A DNA stretch of 33,221 bases from the NCBI GenBank assembly GCA_029982795.1, contig JARRBY010000007.1:1-33221 (forward strand), in the 5' to 3' direction. The notes under the pieces are model-generated. The model was not told where the DNA came from, did not search any database, and worked only from the letters and a program-made list of their open reading frames with translations. The stretch comes from Patescibacteria group bacterium. Its GTDB lineage: Bacteria > Patescibacteriota > Patescibacteriia > Patescibacteriales > UBA12465. Positions 1 to 8,765 of the stretch are shown here, piece after piece (the first letter of the stretch is position 1; each line of letters opens with the position of its first letter). The translations under genes and the position numbers were made by a program.

Positions 1-95
1 GCATCTTTATCAATTAAAAGGGAACCAAGTAGAGATTCTTCAGCTTCAAGGCTATGAGGAGGCATTTTTTCGAGCAATTCTTTTTTGTTTTCCAT
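1..95 (-). CDS. dnaB: Replicative DNA helicase DnaB, N-terminal fragment (runs off left edge)
   Basis: Reverse complement from the ATG at 95..93 reads MENKKELLEKMPPHSLEAEESLLGSLLIDKDA; PPHSLEAEESLLGSLL is the typical DnaB N-terminal signature. Absent from the ORF track because it is open at the edge. Confidence 0.85.
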   Translation of the reverse strand, partial: MENKKELLEKMPPHSLEAEESLLGSLLIDKD

Positions 96-199
96 AGCGT
101 TTAATGCTTAGCTTATAATTATTTTATATTATCTTAAGCTGAGATTTTATTCAAGACTAATTAAGACACAGTTTTTCCGCTTTCTATGCACATAAAACA

Positions 200-224
200 A
201 AAAAACCGCACCTAAGCAGTTTTT
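200..224 (-). terminator. Intrinsic terminator downstream of the tRNA-Lys/tRNA-Thr pair
   Basis: Minus strand AAAAACTGC-TTAGGT-GCGGTTTTTTT: 9-bp stem with one T-G wobble and a T tract. Confidence 0.7.
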
Positions 225-225
225 G

Positions 226-298
226 AGCCGACTGTCGGGCTCGAACCGACGACCTGCTGTTTACAAGACAGCTGCTCTACCAGCTGAGCTAAGTCGGC
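226..298 (-). tRNA. tRNA-Thr (anticodon TGT)
   Basis: Minus strand GCCGACTTAGCTCAGCTGGTAGAGCAGCTGTCTTGTAAACAGCAGGTCGTCGGTTCGAGCCCGACAGTCGGCT; full cloverleaf, no encoded CCA. Confidence 0.95.
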
Positions 299-302
299 AA
301 TG

Positions 303-375
303 TGCGCCCAGTAGGATTCGAACCTACGACCTTCTCCTTAAAAGGGAGCTGCTCTACCAGCTGAGCTATAGGCGC
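303..375 (-). tRNA. tRNA-Lys (anticodon TTT)
   Basis: Minus strand GCGCCTATAGCTCAGCTGGTAGAGCAGCTCCCTTTTAAGGAGAAGGTCGTAGGTTCGAATCCTACTGGGCGCA; full cloverleaf, no encoded CCA. Confidence 0.95.
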
Positions 376-552
376 AAACAAATAAAGGCCCAAGAAGCCA
401 AATATTATCTTTTTTGATAATAACAAAAGATAATTTTTTTGGCAAGCTTTTTTAAACGTTTTTTTAAACGTTTTTATATTTATCATTTTTATTGTTAATA
501 AAGACAATTATTTGTTAAAATACTTTTATATAATCAAGATAGTTAATCTATT

Positions 553-1788
553 ATGGCAAAAATAAATTTTAAACTTTATTCACTAGGTTGCAAGGTAAAT
601 CATTATGATGGTGCCAATTTACAAAAATTGTTATTATCAGCCGGTTTTGACATCGGTTTAAAACCTAACTTTGTTGTTATCAATACTTGTTCAGTGACTA
701 AAAAGGCAATATTGAAAGATAAACAGTTAATTAAAAAAATAAAAAAAGAAAATCCCGGGGCTCGTTTAGTTATTATGGGTTGTTGGCCGCAAACAGCAAT
801 TGTTGGAGATGATATTATCGCCGGTAATAAAGCTATTATTTGGGGGGTGGGCAATTTAAATGGTTTGGTTAAAAAATTAGTGGCCGAATTTAAACCGGTG
901 TTAAAAACAAAAGATAAAAAAAATAATTCATCTTTAGTTTTAAGTGATAGAAGTCGTTATTTTTTAAAGGTGGCAGATGGTTGTAATCAGTTTTGTTCCT
1001 ATTGTATAATTCCCCATGCTCGTGGGCGTTTAAAAAGCCGAGCGCTTGGTAGTTTGTTAAAAGAAGCAAGAGAAGCGAGTAAGGCCGGTTATCGTGAAAT
1101 TGTTTTATGTGGTATTCATTTAGGTCGTTATGGTGAGGATAAAAAAACAACAAAAATTAATCTTAGTAATTTAATTGAAGAATTATTGAAAATTAAAGAT
1201 TTGGGGCGAATTCGTCTTAGTTCTATCGAAATCAATGAAGTAAATTCGGATTTAATAAAATTAATAGCGCGGGAAAGTCGAATATGTAAACATTTGCATA
1301 TCTCTTTGCAGTCTGGTAGTACTAAAATTTTACGTTTGATGAATAGGCCTTATACCGCCGCTTATTATAAAAATCAGGTTGCAAAAATAAGAGAACAAAT
1401 TCCGGAAATTGCTATCTCTACCGATATAATTGTAGGTTTTCCCCAGGAAAGTGAAGCCGATTTTACTGCAACTTATGAATTTGCTAAAGCCTTAAATTTT
1501 AGCAAGATTCATGTTTTCCCTTTTTCCGCTCATGAAATAACCGCCGCTTATCATCTAGATGGAAAAATTAATAAAAATATAATTAATGAAAGAGCCCGAA
1601 TTTTACGTAATTTGTCTTTAAAACAAGAAAAGAAGTATCAAGCTGATATAAAAAAAGCCTATAAAAATAAGCCATTTAATTTAATTGTTGAAAAAAGTGA
1701 TGTGCCGGGAAAGATAAGGGCAAAAACAGAATTTGGTTTTGATGTTTATTTAAATGAGAGGGAAGCAAAAAAGCATAATTTTATTTAA
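553..1788 (+). CDS. mtaB: MiaB/MtaB-type radical SAM tRNA methylthiotransferase
   Basis: LYSLGCKVNHYD and NTCSV N-terminal motifs, radical SAM motif CNQFCSYCIIPHARGR, C-terminal TRAM-like region. Confidence 0.88.
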   Translation: MAKINFKLYSLGCKVNHYDGANLQKLLLSAGFDIGLKPNFVVINTCSVTKKAILKDKQLIKKIKKENPGARLVIMGCWPQTAIVGDDIIAGNKAIIWGVGNLNGLVKKLVAEFKPVLKTKDKKNNSSLVLSDRSRYFLKVADGCNQFCSYCIIPHARGRLKSRALGSLLKEAREASKAGYREIVLCGIHLGRYGEDKKTTKINLSNLIEELLKIKDLGRIRLSSIEINEVNSDLIKLIARESRICKHLHISLQSGSTKILRLMNRPYTAAYYKNQVAKIREQIPEIAISTDIIVGFPQESEADFTATYEFAKALNFSKIHVFPFSAHEITAAYHLDGKINKNIINERARILRNLSLKQEKKYQADIKKAYKNKPFNLIVEKSDVPGKIRAKTEFGFDVYLNEREAKKHNFI

Positions 1789-1849
1789 ATAAGTAAGTTT
1801 ATTTGTTACTTTTATAAATTTTTAGCGTTTCAAATAGGGAAAGTTTTAT

Positions 1850-2440
1850 ATGGCCATAGAAAATGTAGTTCAAACTGAAAATGAATTGATAAAATTAGCG
1901 CAAACCGGAGATAGGTCTGCCTTCGCCAAGCTCTATGATTTTTATATGCGCAAAATTTATGATTTTGTCTATTATAAAACAATGCAAAAAGAGCAAACAG
2001 AAGATATTGTTAGTCAGATATTTTTAAAAGCATGGAAAAATATCAATTCTTATCAGCAAAATAGTTTTTCTGCGTGGTTATATACAATTGCCAGAAATAC
2101 AGTAATAGACTTTTACCGGCAAGATAAAAATAACAGAAATATTGATGATTTTTGGGATTTAGCAAGTAATGATGATTTATTAGCTAAGGTAAACAATAGT
2201 TTGCAATTACAGAAAATAAAAAAGTTGATGATTAATTTAAAAAGTGAAGAAAGAGATATTATTATTATGCGTTTTTGGTTAGATTTGTCTTTTAAGGAGA
2301 TAGCAGAGCGTTTATCAAAAAATGAGGGGGCGATAAAGATGTCTCTGAAAAGGACTCTGGATAAAATTAAGGGAGAAGCTTTATGGTCGTTAATTATTGC
2401 TTTCCCCCAAATTGAAAATATATGGAAAAAAATGAGTTAG
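1850..2440 (+). CDS. ECF-type RNA polymerase sigma factor
   Basis: Region 2 (DFVYYKTMQKEQTEDIVSQIFLKAWKNI, FSAWLYTIARNTVIDFYR) and region 4 (RFWLDLSFKEIAERLSKNEGAIKMSLKRTLDKI). Confidence 0.9.
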   Translation: MAIENVVQTENELIKLAQTGDRSAFAKLYDFYMRKIYDFVYYKTMQKEQTEDIVSQIFLKAWKNINSYQQNSFSAWLYTIARNTVIDFYRQDKNNRNIDDFWDLASNDDLLAKVNNSLQLQKIKKLMINLKSEERDIIIMRFWLDLSFKEIAERLSKNEGAIKMSLKRTLDKIKGEALWSLIIAFPQIENIWKKMS

Positions 2441-4047
2441 AAAATATATTAGATGAATTATATCATTTTTATCCCGAATTAAAACAAAAAGAACAGGAAC
2501 TTATTGTTTTAATAAAGGAGATGAAAAGCAGTCGTCCGGAAATTGAATTTGATGAGACTTTTGCCCGAAATCTTAGACAACGTTTATTGAAAGTACCTGT
2601 TAAAGAAACTAAAAAATTTAATTTTAATATTATGAACAAGAAAATTTTTATTGCGGCGGGATCTTTGGTGGTGATAAGTTTGTTATTTATTGTGGCCATT
2701 AATATTTTTGGTCCCAATAAGACTGACGATAATTTGTGGTCAATTACTCCTTTATTTAATAATAAGGAAGAAGAGAGCCAGATTGCTTATCTCCCTTCCG
2801 GTTCTTTTGGCAGTCTTAGCGATTTAAGAATGACAAGTGGCGACGCTTCTCAGGAAGAGATGATTACTACCGGCGTGAGCAAAGATGATTTAACAGCGGT
2901 ATCTGCTGAGGGAAAAGTTGATTATTCACCAGTTGCCACTGCTGTGGGTATGGGAGCCGGTATGAATATAGACGCCAGAATGATTCTACCAATATACGCC
3001 GGTTTTGATTATAAATACAGCGGAGATGAATTTAATTTAGAACAAACGAGTGCTTTAGTGTACAGGCGTTTAAAAAATGAAAATAGTTTGGGCAGAGATT
3101 TGGCGCGCACTTTAAATTCTTTTAATTTTCCAGGAATTAATTTAGATACTTTCTCTAATCTTAAAGTTAACAGTATATCTTTTGGAGAAGACAAAGAGCA
3201 GGGTTTACTGATTAATTTTGAATTAAAAGAAGGCAGTCTTTATATTTATGAAAATTGGGAGAAGTGGCGTATTGCTGAACGTGAAGCTTGTGGTAGTAAT
3301 CAGGCTTGTTGGGATAGATTTAGAATTAGAATAGAAGATGTTCCCACTGATAGTGAATTAATTACGGTTGCTAATAATTTTTTAAGTGAACATAAAATTG
3401 ATTTAGCAAATTATGGCGAACCGCAAGTTGATAATCAGTGGCGGACATATTATGAATATGCTGAAGATAAGGCTAATTATTACATTCCTGAACAAGCGAC
3501 CGTTATTTATCCAATTTTAATTGAAGATAAGCCGGTAAGGGACCAAAGTGGTAATTATTCTGGTTTGCGTATTGGCATTAATTTATTTTTTAATAAAGTA
3601 TCTAGTTTAAATGGTTTAATCCCTTATAATTATGAGGCTTCTGCCTATGATTTAGAGACAGATAGCGCCCGTATAATTGCTTTAGCTGAAAAGGGTGGGT
3701 GGAATCGCAATTTTTATAATATAAGTAAAGAAGAAAACAAAAATATAGTTGAGTTAGGGACTCCAGAATTTTCCTATGTCCAAATGTGGCGCTATAAGGA
3801 TAACACCAGTGTTGAATTATTTGTACCTGCTTTAATTTTTCCTGTTACCAAGCGTCCAGAAATAGGTTACTACGGTAACAATTATGTAGTTTTGCCACTG
3901 GTAAAAGAGTTAATAGATGATATTGAAAAGGAAGAACAAAATTGGAATATGTTACGGCCGTTAGATTCTCCAGTTTCAATAAATGCAATTTCAGAAGGAC
4001 TAGAAGGGACAAGTACTATGCCAGTTGAAATAAAGGCGGAGGAATAA
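2422..4047 (+). CDS. Single-pass membrane protein, probable anti-sigma factor of the preceding ECF gene
   Basis: Overlaps the sigma gene end by 19 nt; about 75-aa cytosolic N-terminus, one TM helix (KIFIAAGSLVVISLLFIVAINIF), large extracytoplasmic domain. Confidence 0.6.
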   Translation: MEKNELENILDELYHFYPELKQKEQELIVLIKEMKSSRPEIEFDETFARNLRQRLLKVPVKETKKFNFNIMNKKIFIAAGSLVVISLLFIVAINIFGPNKTDDNLWSITPLFNNKEEESQIAYLPSGSFGSLSDLRMTSGDASQEEMITTGVSKDDLTAVSAEGKVDYSPVATAVGMGAGMNIDARMILPIYAGFDYKYSGDEFNLEQTSALVYRRLKNENSLGRDLARTLNSFNFPGINLDTFSNLKVNSISFGEDKEQGLLINFELKEGSLYIYENWEKWRIAEREACGSNQACWDRFRIRIEDVPTDSELITVANNFLSEHKIDLANYGEPQVDNQWRTYYEYAEDKANYYIPEQATVIYPILIEDKPVRDQSGNYSGLRIGINLFFNKVSSLNGLIPYNYEASAYDLETDSARIIALAEKGGWNRNFYNISKEENKNIVELGTPEFSYVQMWRYKDNTSVELFVPALIFPVTKRPEIGYYGNNYVVLPLVKELIDDIEKEEQNWNMLRPLDSPVSINAISEGLEGTSTMPVEIKAEE

Positions 4048-4069
4048 AATTAATATTTTTCGTTTTGAC

Positions 4070-4104
4070 AAAAAGAGCAATAAAAATATTTTTTGCTCTT
4101 TTTT
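4070..4104 (+). terminator. Intrinsic terminator after the ECF/anti-sigma operon
   Basis: AAAAAGAGCAA-loop-TTGCTCTTTTTT. Confidence 0.8.
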
Positions 4105-4177
4105 GTATTTAAATCTTGTTTAATTTCTATATTTTTGTCAGAATACAAGGGTAATAATTATTTTAAAATTGTAATTT

Positions 4178-4486
4178 ATGAAACAGACAATTTATAAGAT
4201 TGAAGTATTAGGTTCACAGTGTCCTTCTTGTCAAGAATTACAGCGACGTGTCGTTCAGGCAGCTGAGAAGTTAAAACTGGATGTTGCCATTTTGTATAAT
4301 AACGATATCCAACGCATTATTGATATTGGCTTGCAATCAGCACCAGTGTTATTAATAAATGATGAAGTTATTTTAAAGGGGCAATTATTGTCGGTAGATG
4401 AGCTAGTTACGTTATTGAAAGATTATAAAAAAGAGGGTTGTCATTGTTCTGGTACTGGTTGTAGCGGAAATTGCCATTGCCACTAG
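4178..4486 (+). CDS. Small thioredoxin-fold protein with CPSC motif and Cys/His-rich C-terminal tail
   Basis: IEVLGSQCPSCQELQRRV, PVLLINDEVILKGQL thioredoxin-like fold signature; tail GCHCSGTGCSGNCHCH. Confidence 0.8.
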   Translation: MKQTIYKIEVLGSQCPSCQELQRRVVQAAEKLKLDVAILYNNDIQRIIDIGLQSAPVLLINDEVILKGQLLSVDELVTLLKDYKKEGCHCSGTGCSGNCHCH

Positions 4487-4503
4487 AAGTTTATTTTAAA
4501 TAT

Positions 4504-4537
4504 AAAAAAAACGATGGTTTACAAGCCATCGTTTTTT
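4504..4537. terminator. Bidirectional intrinsic terminator between convergent genes
   Basis: AAAAACGATGG-TTTACAAG-CCATCGTTTTT perfect stem with A and T tracts on either side. Confidence 0.85.
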
Positions 4538-4552
4538 ATATTTTGTTTTATT

Positions 4553-5782
4553 TTATCCAAACATTAACAATTCCGGTTTAAATATCATGAGTAAACCGAT
4601 AATTAACATTAATAAGCCACCGATTAAATGAGAGGCACGCGTATATTTTGTAGTAAGGCCGGTAATACGAAGGGTTGTCATTGCAACAAAAAAGACAATT
4701 AAATCATCAAGCATGAAGAAGAAAATATAACCTAAAATGTAAAGATAATATTTCCAGGTGGCCATGTTATTTAAAGCAAGTACCTGAGTATAGACTGCGG
4801 GGAGGCCGGCTGAACAAATTAATTCAACTAAATTAACGGCAAAAGCCAGGGTGATAATACCACCAAGTGCGAGCCAGAGACTATTTTGTTGAACCGCTTT
4901 TTTTAACTTTCCAAAAGTTTTTTGTTTTTTTTCTGTTCCAACTACTTTGCAACTACTATCTTTATTAATAAAAAATTCACGTAAATTGTAGCCACCACCA
5001 AATAAAGCGACTAAACCGATGATTATTCTTACCCCTAAAATAAAGCCTAAAAATATAATCAGATTTAGCCAAGCAGCCATAAATAAGAAATAAACAATTG
5101 CTGAAGTGACAATAAAGGCAATCCCGAGTAACCACATTCTTTTTCGGTCCTTCATTCCTAAAAGTAAACTGATTAAAAAGAGTAGTACCCACATAGCGCA
5201 AGGGTTAAAACCATCAAGAATGCCTAATATGATAGTTAGTACCGGGAGAGAAAAGCTATAGATATCAACTTCACCTAAGATAGGAAGATCCATTATTTTT
5301 TGGTTGGAATCAGAAGGGCTAACAGGAGTTGTTTTAGTTTTTGTTTTTTCTATTTTAACTCCATCGGCGGGATAATTAGTAGCAATTTTAGCAATAGAAT
5401 CAGGGCAAGAAATGGAAGTACATACTTCAACTCTATCTTTTATCTCGCGAGAAGTAACGCCATCGGTATAACCAACGAAAACTTGATCACCAACTACTAA
5501 GAAGGGGACACCATCAACACGGGCATCTAAGGTACGGGCCACTTCTTGAAGAAAAATTGTATTTTTACGATTTTTATAAATTTCATACTCTTTTACTTCT
5601 AGTTGGGGGTATTCCGGTTTTAATTCTTGATAGATAAATTCTTTTTCTTGAGCACAGTGGGGGCAACCTTCACCATGAAAAAGATAGATGGTAATATTTT
5701 CATTTTGAGCTTGAGCGGGAAAGGCAAAAAATGGTAAAAATAAAAATAAAAGACTAAAAAGTAGTTTATAATATAATTTCAT
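4553..5782 (-). CDS. Secreted glutaredoxin/thioredoxin-like domain fused to CcdA/DsbD-like membrane domain
   Basis: Signal peptide, YLFHGEGCPHCAQEKEF redox motif, then multi-TM region with NPCAMWVLLFLISLLLGM and LICSAGLPAVY (paired intramembrane Cys). Confidence 0.82.
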   Translation of the reverse strand: MKLYYKLLFSLLFLFLPFFAFPAQAQNENITIYLFHGEGCPHCAQEKEFIYQELKPEYPQLEVKEYEIYKNRKNTIFLQEVARTLDARVDGVPFLVVGDQVFVGYTDGVTSREIKDRVEVCTSISCPDSIAKIATNYPADGVKIEKTKTKTTPVSPSDSNQKIMDLPILGEVDIYSFSLPVLTIILGILDGFNPCAMWVLLFLISLLLGMKDRKRMWLLGIAFIVTSAIVYFLFMAAWLNLIIFLGFILGVRIIIGLVALFGGGYNLREFFINKDSSCKVVGTEKKQKTFGKLKKAVQQNSLWLALGGIITLAFAVNLVELICSAGLPAVYTQVLALNNMATWKYYLYILGYIFFFMLDDLIVFFVAMTTLRITGLTTKYTRASHLIGGLLMLIIGLLMIFKPELLMFG

Positions 5783-5785
5783 AAA

Positions 5786-6055
5786 TTATTTTTCTTTATT
5801 CTTGTTTATAATTTCAATGATTTTCTTTTTTTCAACTTCTCCTTGCAAACGGAGGAACTCTTTATCATTTTTATCAAGAAAAACAAAGGTTGGCAATACT
5901 TCATTTATATTGTATTTTTCGACCATGTCTTTAGCAACATCAAAATCATAGTATTCGGTTTTAAGCCAGGGGTTATTTGCTTCAATTTCTTTAAAACGTG
6001 GTTTCATAACTAAACAACCGGGACACCATTTGGCGCCAAATTTTAAAATTTTCAT
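5786..6055 (-). CDS. Thioredoxin family protein (CPGC active site)
   Basis: KFGAKWCPGCLVMKPRF, EVLPTFVFLDKNDKE (cis-Pro), 89 aa. Confidence 0.88.
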   Translation of the reverse strand: MKILKFGAKWCPGCLVMKPRFKEIEANNPWLKTEYYDFDVAKDMVEKYNINEVLPTFVFLDKNDKEFLRLQGEVEKKKIIEIINKNKEK

Positions 6056-6175
6056 AATGTTTATTATATTTTAATTGGACTTATATAATAATAGCATAAT
6101 AAAAAAGATTTGAAAAAATAAAAATCAAATAAAAATTAAATTATAAGAAAATATTTTGCTAATTTTTTTATATCC

Positions 6176-6204
6176 TTGCTTTTTTTTAAAAAATATGGTA
6201 GCAT
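6176..6204 (+). promoter_or_regulatory. Candidate sigma-70-type promoter for the 6248 ORF
   Basis: TTGCTT-N17-TAGCAT upstream of the ATG at 6248. Confidence 0.4.
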
Positions 6205-6247
6205 CGGTTTTAGAACTTTTCAAATTATTAATTAAATAATAAAGGCC

Positions 6248-6562
6248 ATGGAAGTATTAGAAAGAAATTCGGACGAGGTGCTTATTGCTGAGAGTGCAGT
6301 AATTAGAAGGGCAGAAAAAAATGTTGCTGTTTTACAAGATGAGTTAGCTGAAAAAAATTGGCTGGAAATATGGCATGTTTTATGCAAAAGTGAGCTTTGT
6401 GCTCTGCCGGTTATCAGAAAAATGAGCAGTAATGTGCAAAGCAGTCTCAAAAGCATAATTCTGGAAACAAAAAGAATTTTTGTTCTAGAAAAAGAACATT
6501 TAAATCCTAGTTTAGCGTCATCGATTCAAAATGCTTTGACAGATATAACAAAAATACTTTAA
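6248..6562 (+). CDS. Hypothetical alpha-helical protein, 104 aa
   Basis: Complete ORF between a candidate promoter and an intrinsic terminator; no recognised domain. Confidence 0.6.
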   Translation: MEVLERNSDEVLIAESAVIRRAEKNVAVLQDELAEKNWLEIWHVLCKSELCALPVIRKMSSNVQSSLKSIILETKRIFVLEKEHLNPSLASSIQNALTDITKIL

Positions 6563-6586
6563 TTGTTTATTATTAGGGTTTAAAAT

Positions 6587-6618
6587 AAAAGAACGCCACT
6601 ACAAAGCGTTCTTTTTTT
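6587..6618 (+). terminator. Intrinsic terminator after the 6248 ORF
   Basis: AAAAGAACGC-CACTACAAA-GCGTTCTTTTTTT. Confidence 0.8.
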
Positions 6619-6627
6619 AATTGCGGG

Positions 6628-6699
6628 TAGTCCCTAGGGGAATCGAACCCCTGTTGTCAGGATGAGAACCTGGTGTCCTAACCACTAGACGAAGGGACC
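6628..6699 (-). tRNA. tRNA-Glu (anticodon CTC)
   Basis: Minus strand GGTCCCTTCGTCTAGTGGTTAGGACACCAGGTTCTCATCCTGACAACAGGGGTTCGATTCCCCTAGGGACTA; typical Glu D-arm, T-arm GGGGTTCGATTCCCC. Confidence 0.92.
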
Positions 6700-6706
6700 A
6701 TGTGGT

Positions 6707-7663
6707 TTATTTTAATATTTGGCCAATAATATTATTATGTCCCTTAATAAAATCACGAGAAGACATAATTTTGCCACTTTCAATTTGTAGTTTTAATATA
6801 AATAAATTACCTTGTCCACATTTTACTGTCAAGTTTCCGGAATCAAGAAAAACTTCACCAATTTTTAACTTTTGTTTTTTTGTAAAAGGCGCTACTTGAG
6901 CGGCGATTATCTTAATTAATTTATGATTAGCATAGGTAAACGTGCCTGGCCACGGATTAAGCCCACGAATTAAGCGGTCTATTTCCGGGGCTCCTTTTCG
7001 CCAATCTATCCTTCCATCTTCTTTTTTTAACATTTTTACATAAGTGGCTTTTTCATCATCTTGGGGTTTGGCTTTTAATTTACCATTTATCCAATCATTT
7101 AAGGTGGGCACTAAAACTTGACCACTTAATTGAGATAAGGTGTCATGGACATATTCTAAATTAGAGTCAGAATTTAATTTAATTTCAAATTGTTTTAGAA
7201 TTGGACCGGCATCCATTTTTTCGTTTATTTTCATTATACTAATTCCGGTTTTTTCATCCCCATTTATAATTGGAGCGTTTAGGCAAGCTGAACCGCGATA
7301 AAGGGGGAGCAGGGAACCATGTACATTGATACAACCGTAGCGTGGTAATTCTAAAATTTCTACAGGAAGAATTTTGCCATAAGCAATAACAACAATTAAG
7401 TCAGGATTAATTTTTTTTATATTTTCCTTTTCGGTTTTTAAAGTATTAGGTTGGTATATGGGAATATTATATTTTTGTGCTAAAATTTTAACAGGGGGAG
7501 CGTTAAGTTTTTTTCCTCTACCCTGTGGTTTATCAATTTTTGTATAAACAGCTTTAACAATATAACAAGGATCATTAATTAAAGCTTTTAGTCCGGGTAT
7601 AGCAAATTCAGGGGTACCCATAAAAAGAACATTTATTTTTTTATCATTGTTTGACTTGGACAT
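6707..7663 (-). CDS. fmt: Methionyl-tRNA formyltransferase
   Basis: INVLFMGTPEFAIPGLKAL, NVHGSLLPLYRGSACLNAPIINGDEKTGISIMKINEKMDAGPIL. Confidence 0.93.
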   Translation of the reverse strand: MSKSNNDKKINVLFMGTPEFAIPGLKALINDPCYIVKAVYTKIDKPQGRGKKLNAPPVKILAQKYNIPIYQPNTLKTEKENIKKINPDLIVVIAYGKILPVEILELPRYGCINVHGSLLPLYRGSACLNAPIINGDEKTGISIMKINEKMDAGPILKQFEIKLNSDSNLEYVHDTLSQLSGQVLVPTLNDWINGKLKAKPQDDEKATYVKMLKKEDGRIDWRKGAPEIDRLIRGLNPWPGTFTYANHKLIKIIAAQVAPFTKKQKLKIGEVFLDSGNLTVKCGQGNLFILKLQIESGKIMSSRDFIKGHNNIIGQILK

Positions 7664-7705
7664 AGGGTGTAATTATGGTATTATTGAGTTTATTAACTTA
7701 TTATT

Positions 7706-8329
7706 ATGTTAAATAATTTTTTTGCTTTTTTATTAGGTATCACTAAAGATTTGGGCTATATTGGTATTGGCGTGTTAATGGCAATTGAGAGTTCTTTTAT
7801 TCCCATGCCTTCAGAAATTATAGTTCCCCCAGCTGCTTATTTGGCCAGTTTAGGGCAAATGAATATTTGGTTGATTATTTTAGCGGGTGTGATTGGCAGT
7901 GTAGGGGGAGCTCTGGTTAATTATTGTTTAGGATATTATTTAGGAAGACCCTTGATTTATAAACTGGCTAATCATCGTTTTGCTAAATTTTTACTTATCA
8001 ATCCGGAAAAAATACAGAAAGCGGAAAAATACTTTTTTGATAATGCGATTTCGGCAACTTTTATTAGTCGTTTAGTGCCTGTTATCAGGCAATTAATCTC
8101 CCTTCCGGCTGGTTTTTCAAAAATGCCTTTACCCAGTTTTTTGCTTTATACCACACTGGGATCTTTTTTGTGGGTTTGCATTCTTGCGGGTTTAGGTTAT
8201 TTTATTGGTTCTAATCAAGAATTGTTAGCGCAGTATTATAATGAAATTGGTTGGTTTTTAATGATTGCCTTCGGGCTCTATGCCGGTTGGAAGATTTTCA
8301 AGGTAATCAATAAAAAGCACTCCGTTTAA
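7706..8329 (+). CDS. DedA family (SNARE-associated/VTT domain) membrane protein
   Basis: GVLMAIESSFIPMPSEIIVPPAAYLA, FISRLVPVIRQLISLPAGFSKMPLPSFLLYTTLGSFLWV. Confidence 0.9.
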   Translation: MLNNFFAFLLGITKDLGYIGIGVLMAIESSFIPMPSEIIVPPAAYLASLGQMNIWLIILAGVIGSVGGALVNYCLGYYLGRPLIYKLANHRFAKFLLINPEKIQKAEKYFFDNAISATFISRLVPVIRQLISLPAGFSKMPLPSFLLYTTLGSFLWVCILAGLGYFIGSNQELLAQYYNEIGWFLMIAFGLYAGWKIFKVINKKHSV

Positions 8330-8761
8330 ATGATCTATTTCGTGTTGGATTGTTTTAGACAGCATTTTTTCCGCAGTTAGAGTCTTTTTTTTGCCTTTAG
8401 CGTCAAAATAGATACAATTTATTTTTTTATGTCTTTTAACAGGAGCAAAAATTATTTCTCCTTTTTTATTTACAACCGATAAGCAACCTTCTTCTTCGAT
8501 TTCTTTAGCCCAAGATTTTTTGGTGATTTTAGGATTAATTAAGAAAAGAGTTTTATTGTTATGATTAATAACGACTAATCTGATATTTTTTCCTATTTGA
8601 GGAGCAGCGAGACCAGCTCCATCTTTTTCTTTCATTGTTTTTTCCATATCTAAAAGTAGTTGTTGCAATTTGCCACTTTTTAATTCTTCCATATTTATTT
8701 CTTGAGATTTTTTTCGTAGTATGGGATGAGGATAATGGATGATATCAAGTAATTTTGCCAT
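8258..8761 (-). CDS. def: Peptide deformylase (start trimmed to MAKLLDIIHYP)
   Basis: DGAGLAAPQIG, EEGCLSV and QHEIDHLNG motifs; internal Met at 8761 is the likely start. Confidence 0.93.
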   Translation of the reverse strand: MAKLLDIIHYPHPILRKKSQEINMEELKSGKLQQLLLDMEKTMKEKDGAGLAAPQIGKNIRLVVINHNNKTLFLINPKITKKSWAKEIEEEGCLSVVNKKGEIIFAPVKRHKKINCIYFDAKGKKKTLTAEKMLSKTIQHEIDHLNGVLFIDYLENLPTGIEPEGNH

Positions 8762-8765
8762 ATTA

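Noticed and set aside
223-417. 64-aa plus-strand ORF
   Set aside because: Antisense translation of the tRNA-Thr and tRNA-Lys genes.
445-475. Repeated TTTTTTAAACG units resembling a short repeat array
   Set aside because: Only two copies in a very AT-rich stretch; not a CRISPR or clear regulatory array.
289-507. 72-aa minus-strand ORF (…APIAQLVEQLPFKEKVVGSNPTGRT)
   Set aside because: Its C-terminal part is a translation of tRNA-Lys(TTT); classic tRNA-derived spurious ORF.
603-1153. Minus-strand ORFs (83 and 87 aa) inside mtaB
   Set aside because: Antisense to a conserved gene, no domain signature.
5300-5500. 66-aa plus-strand ORF
   Set aside because: Antisense to the Grx/CcdA-like fusion gene.
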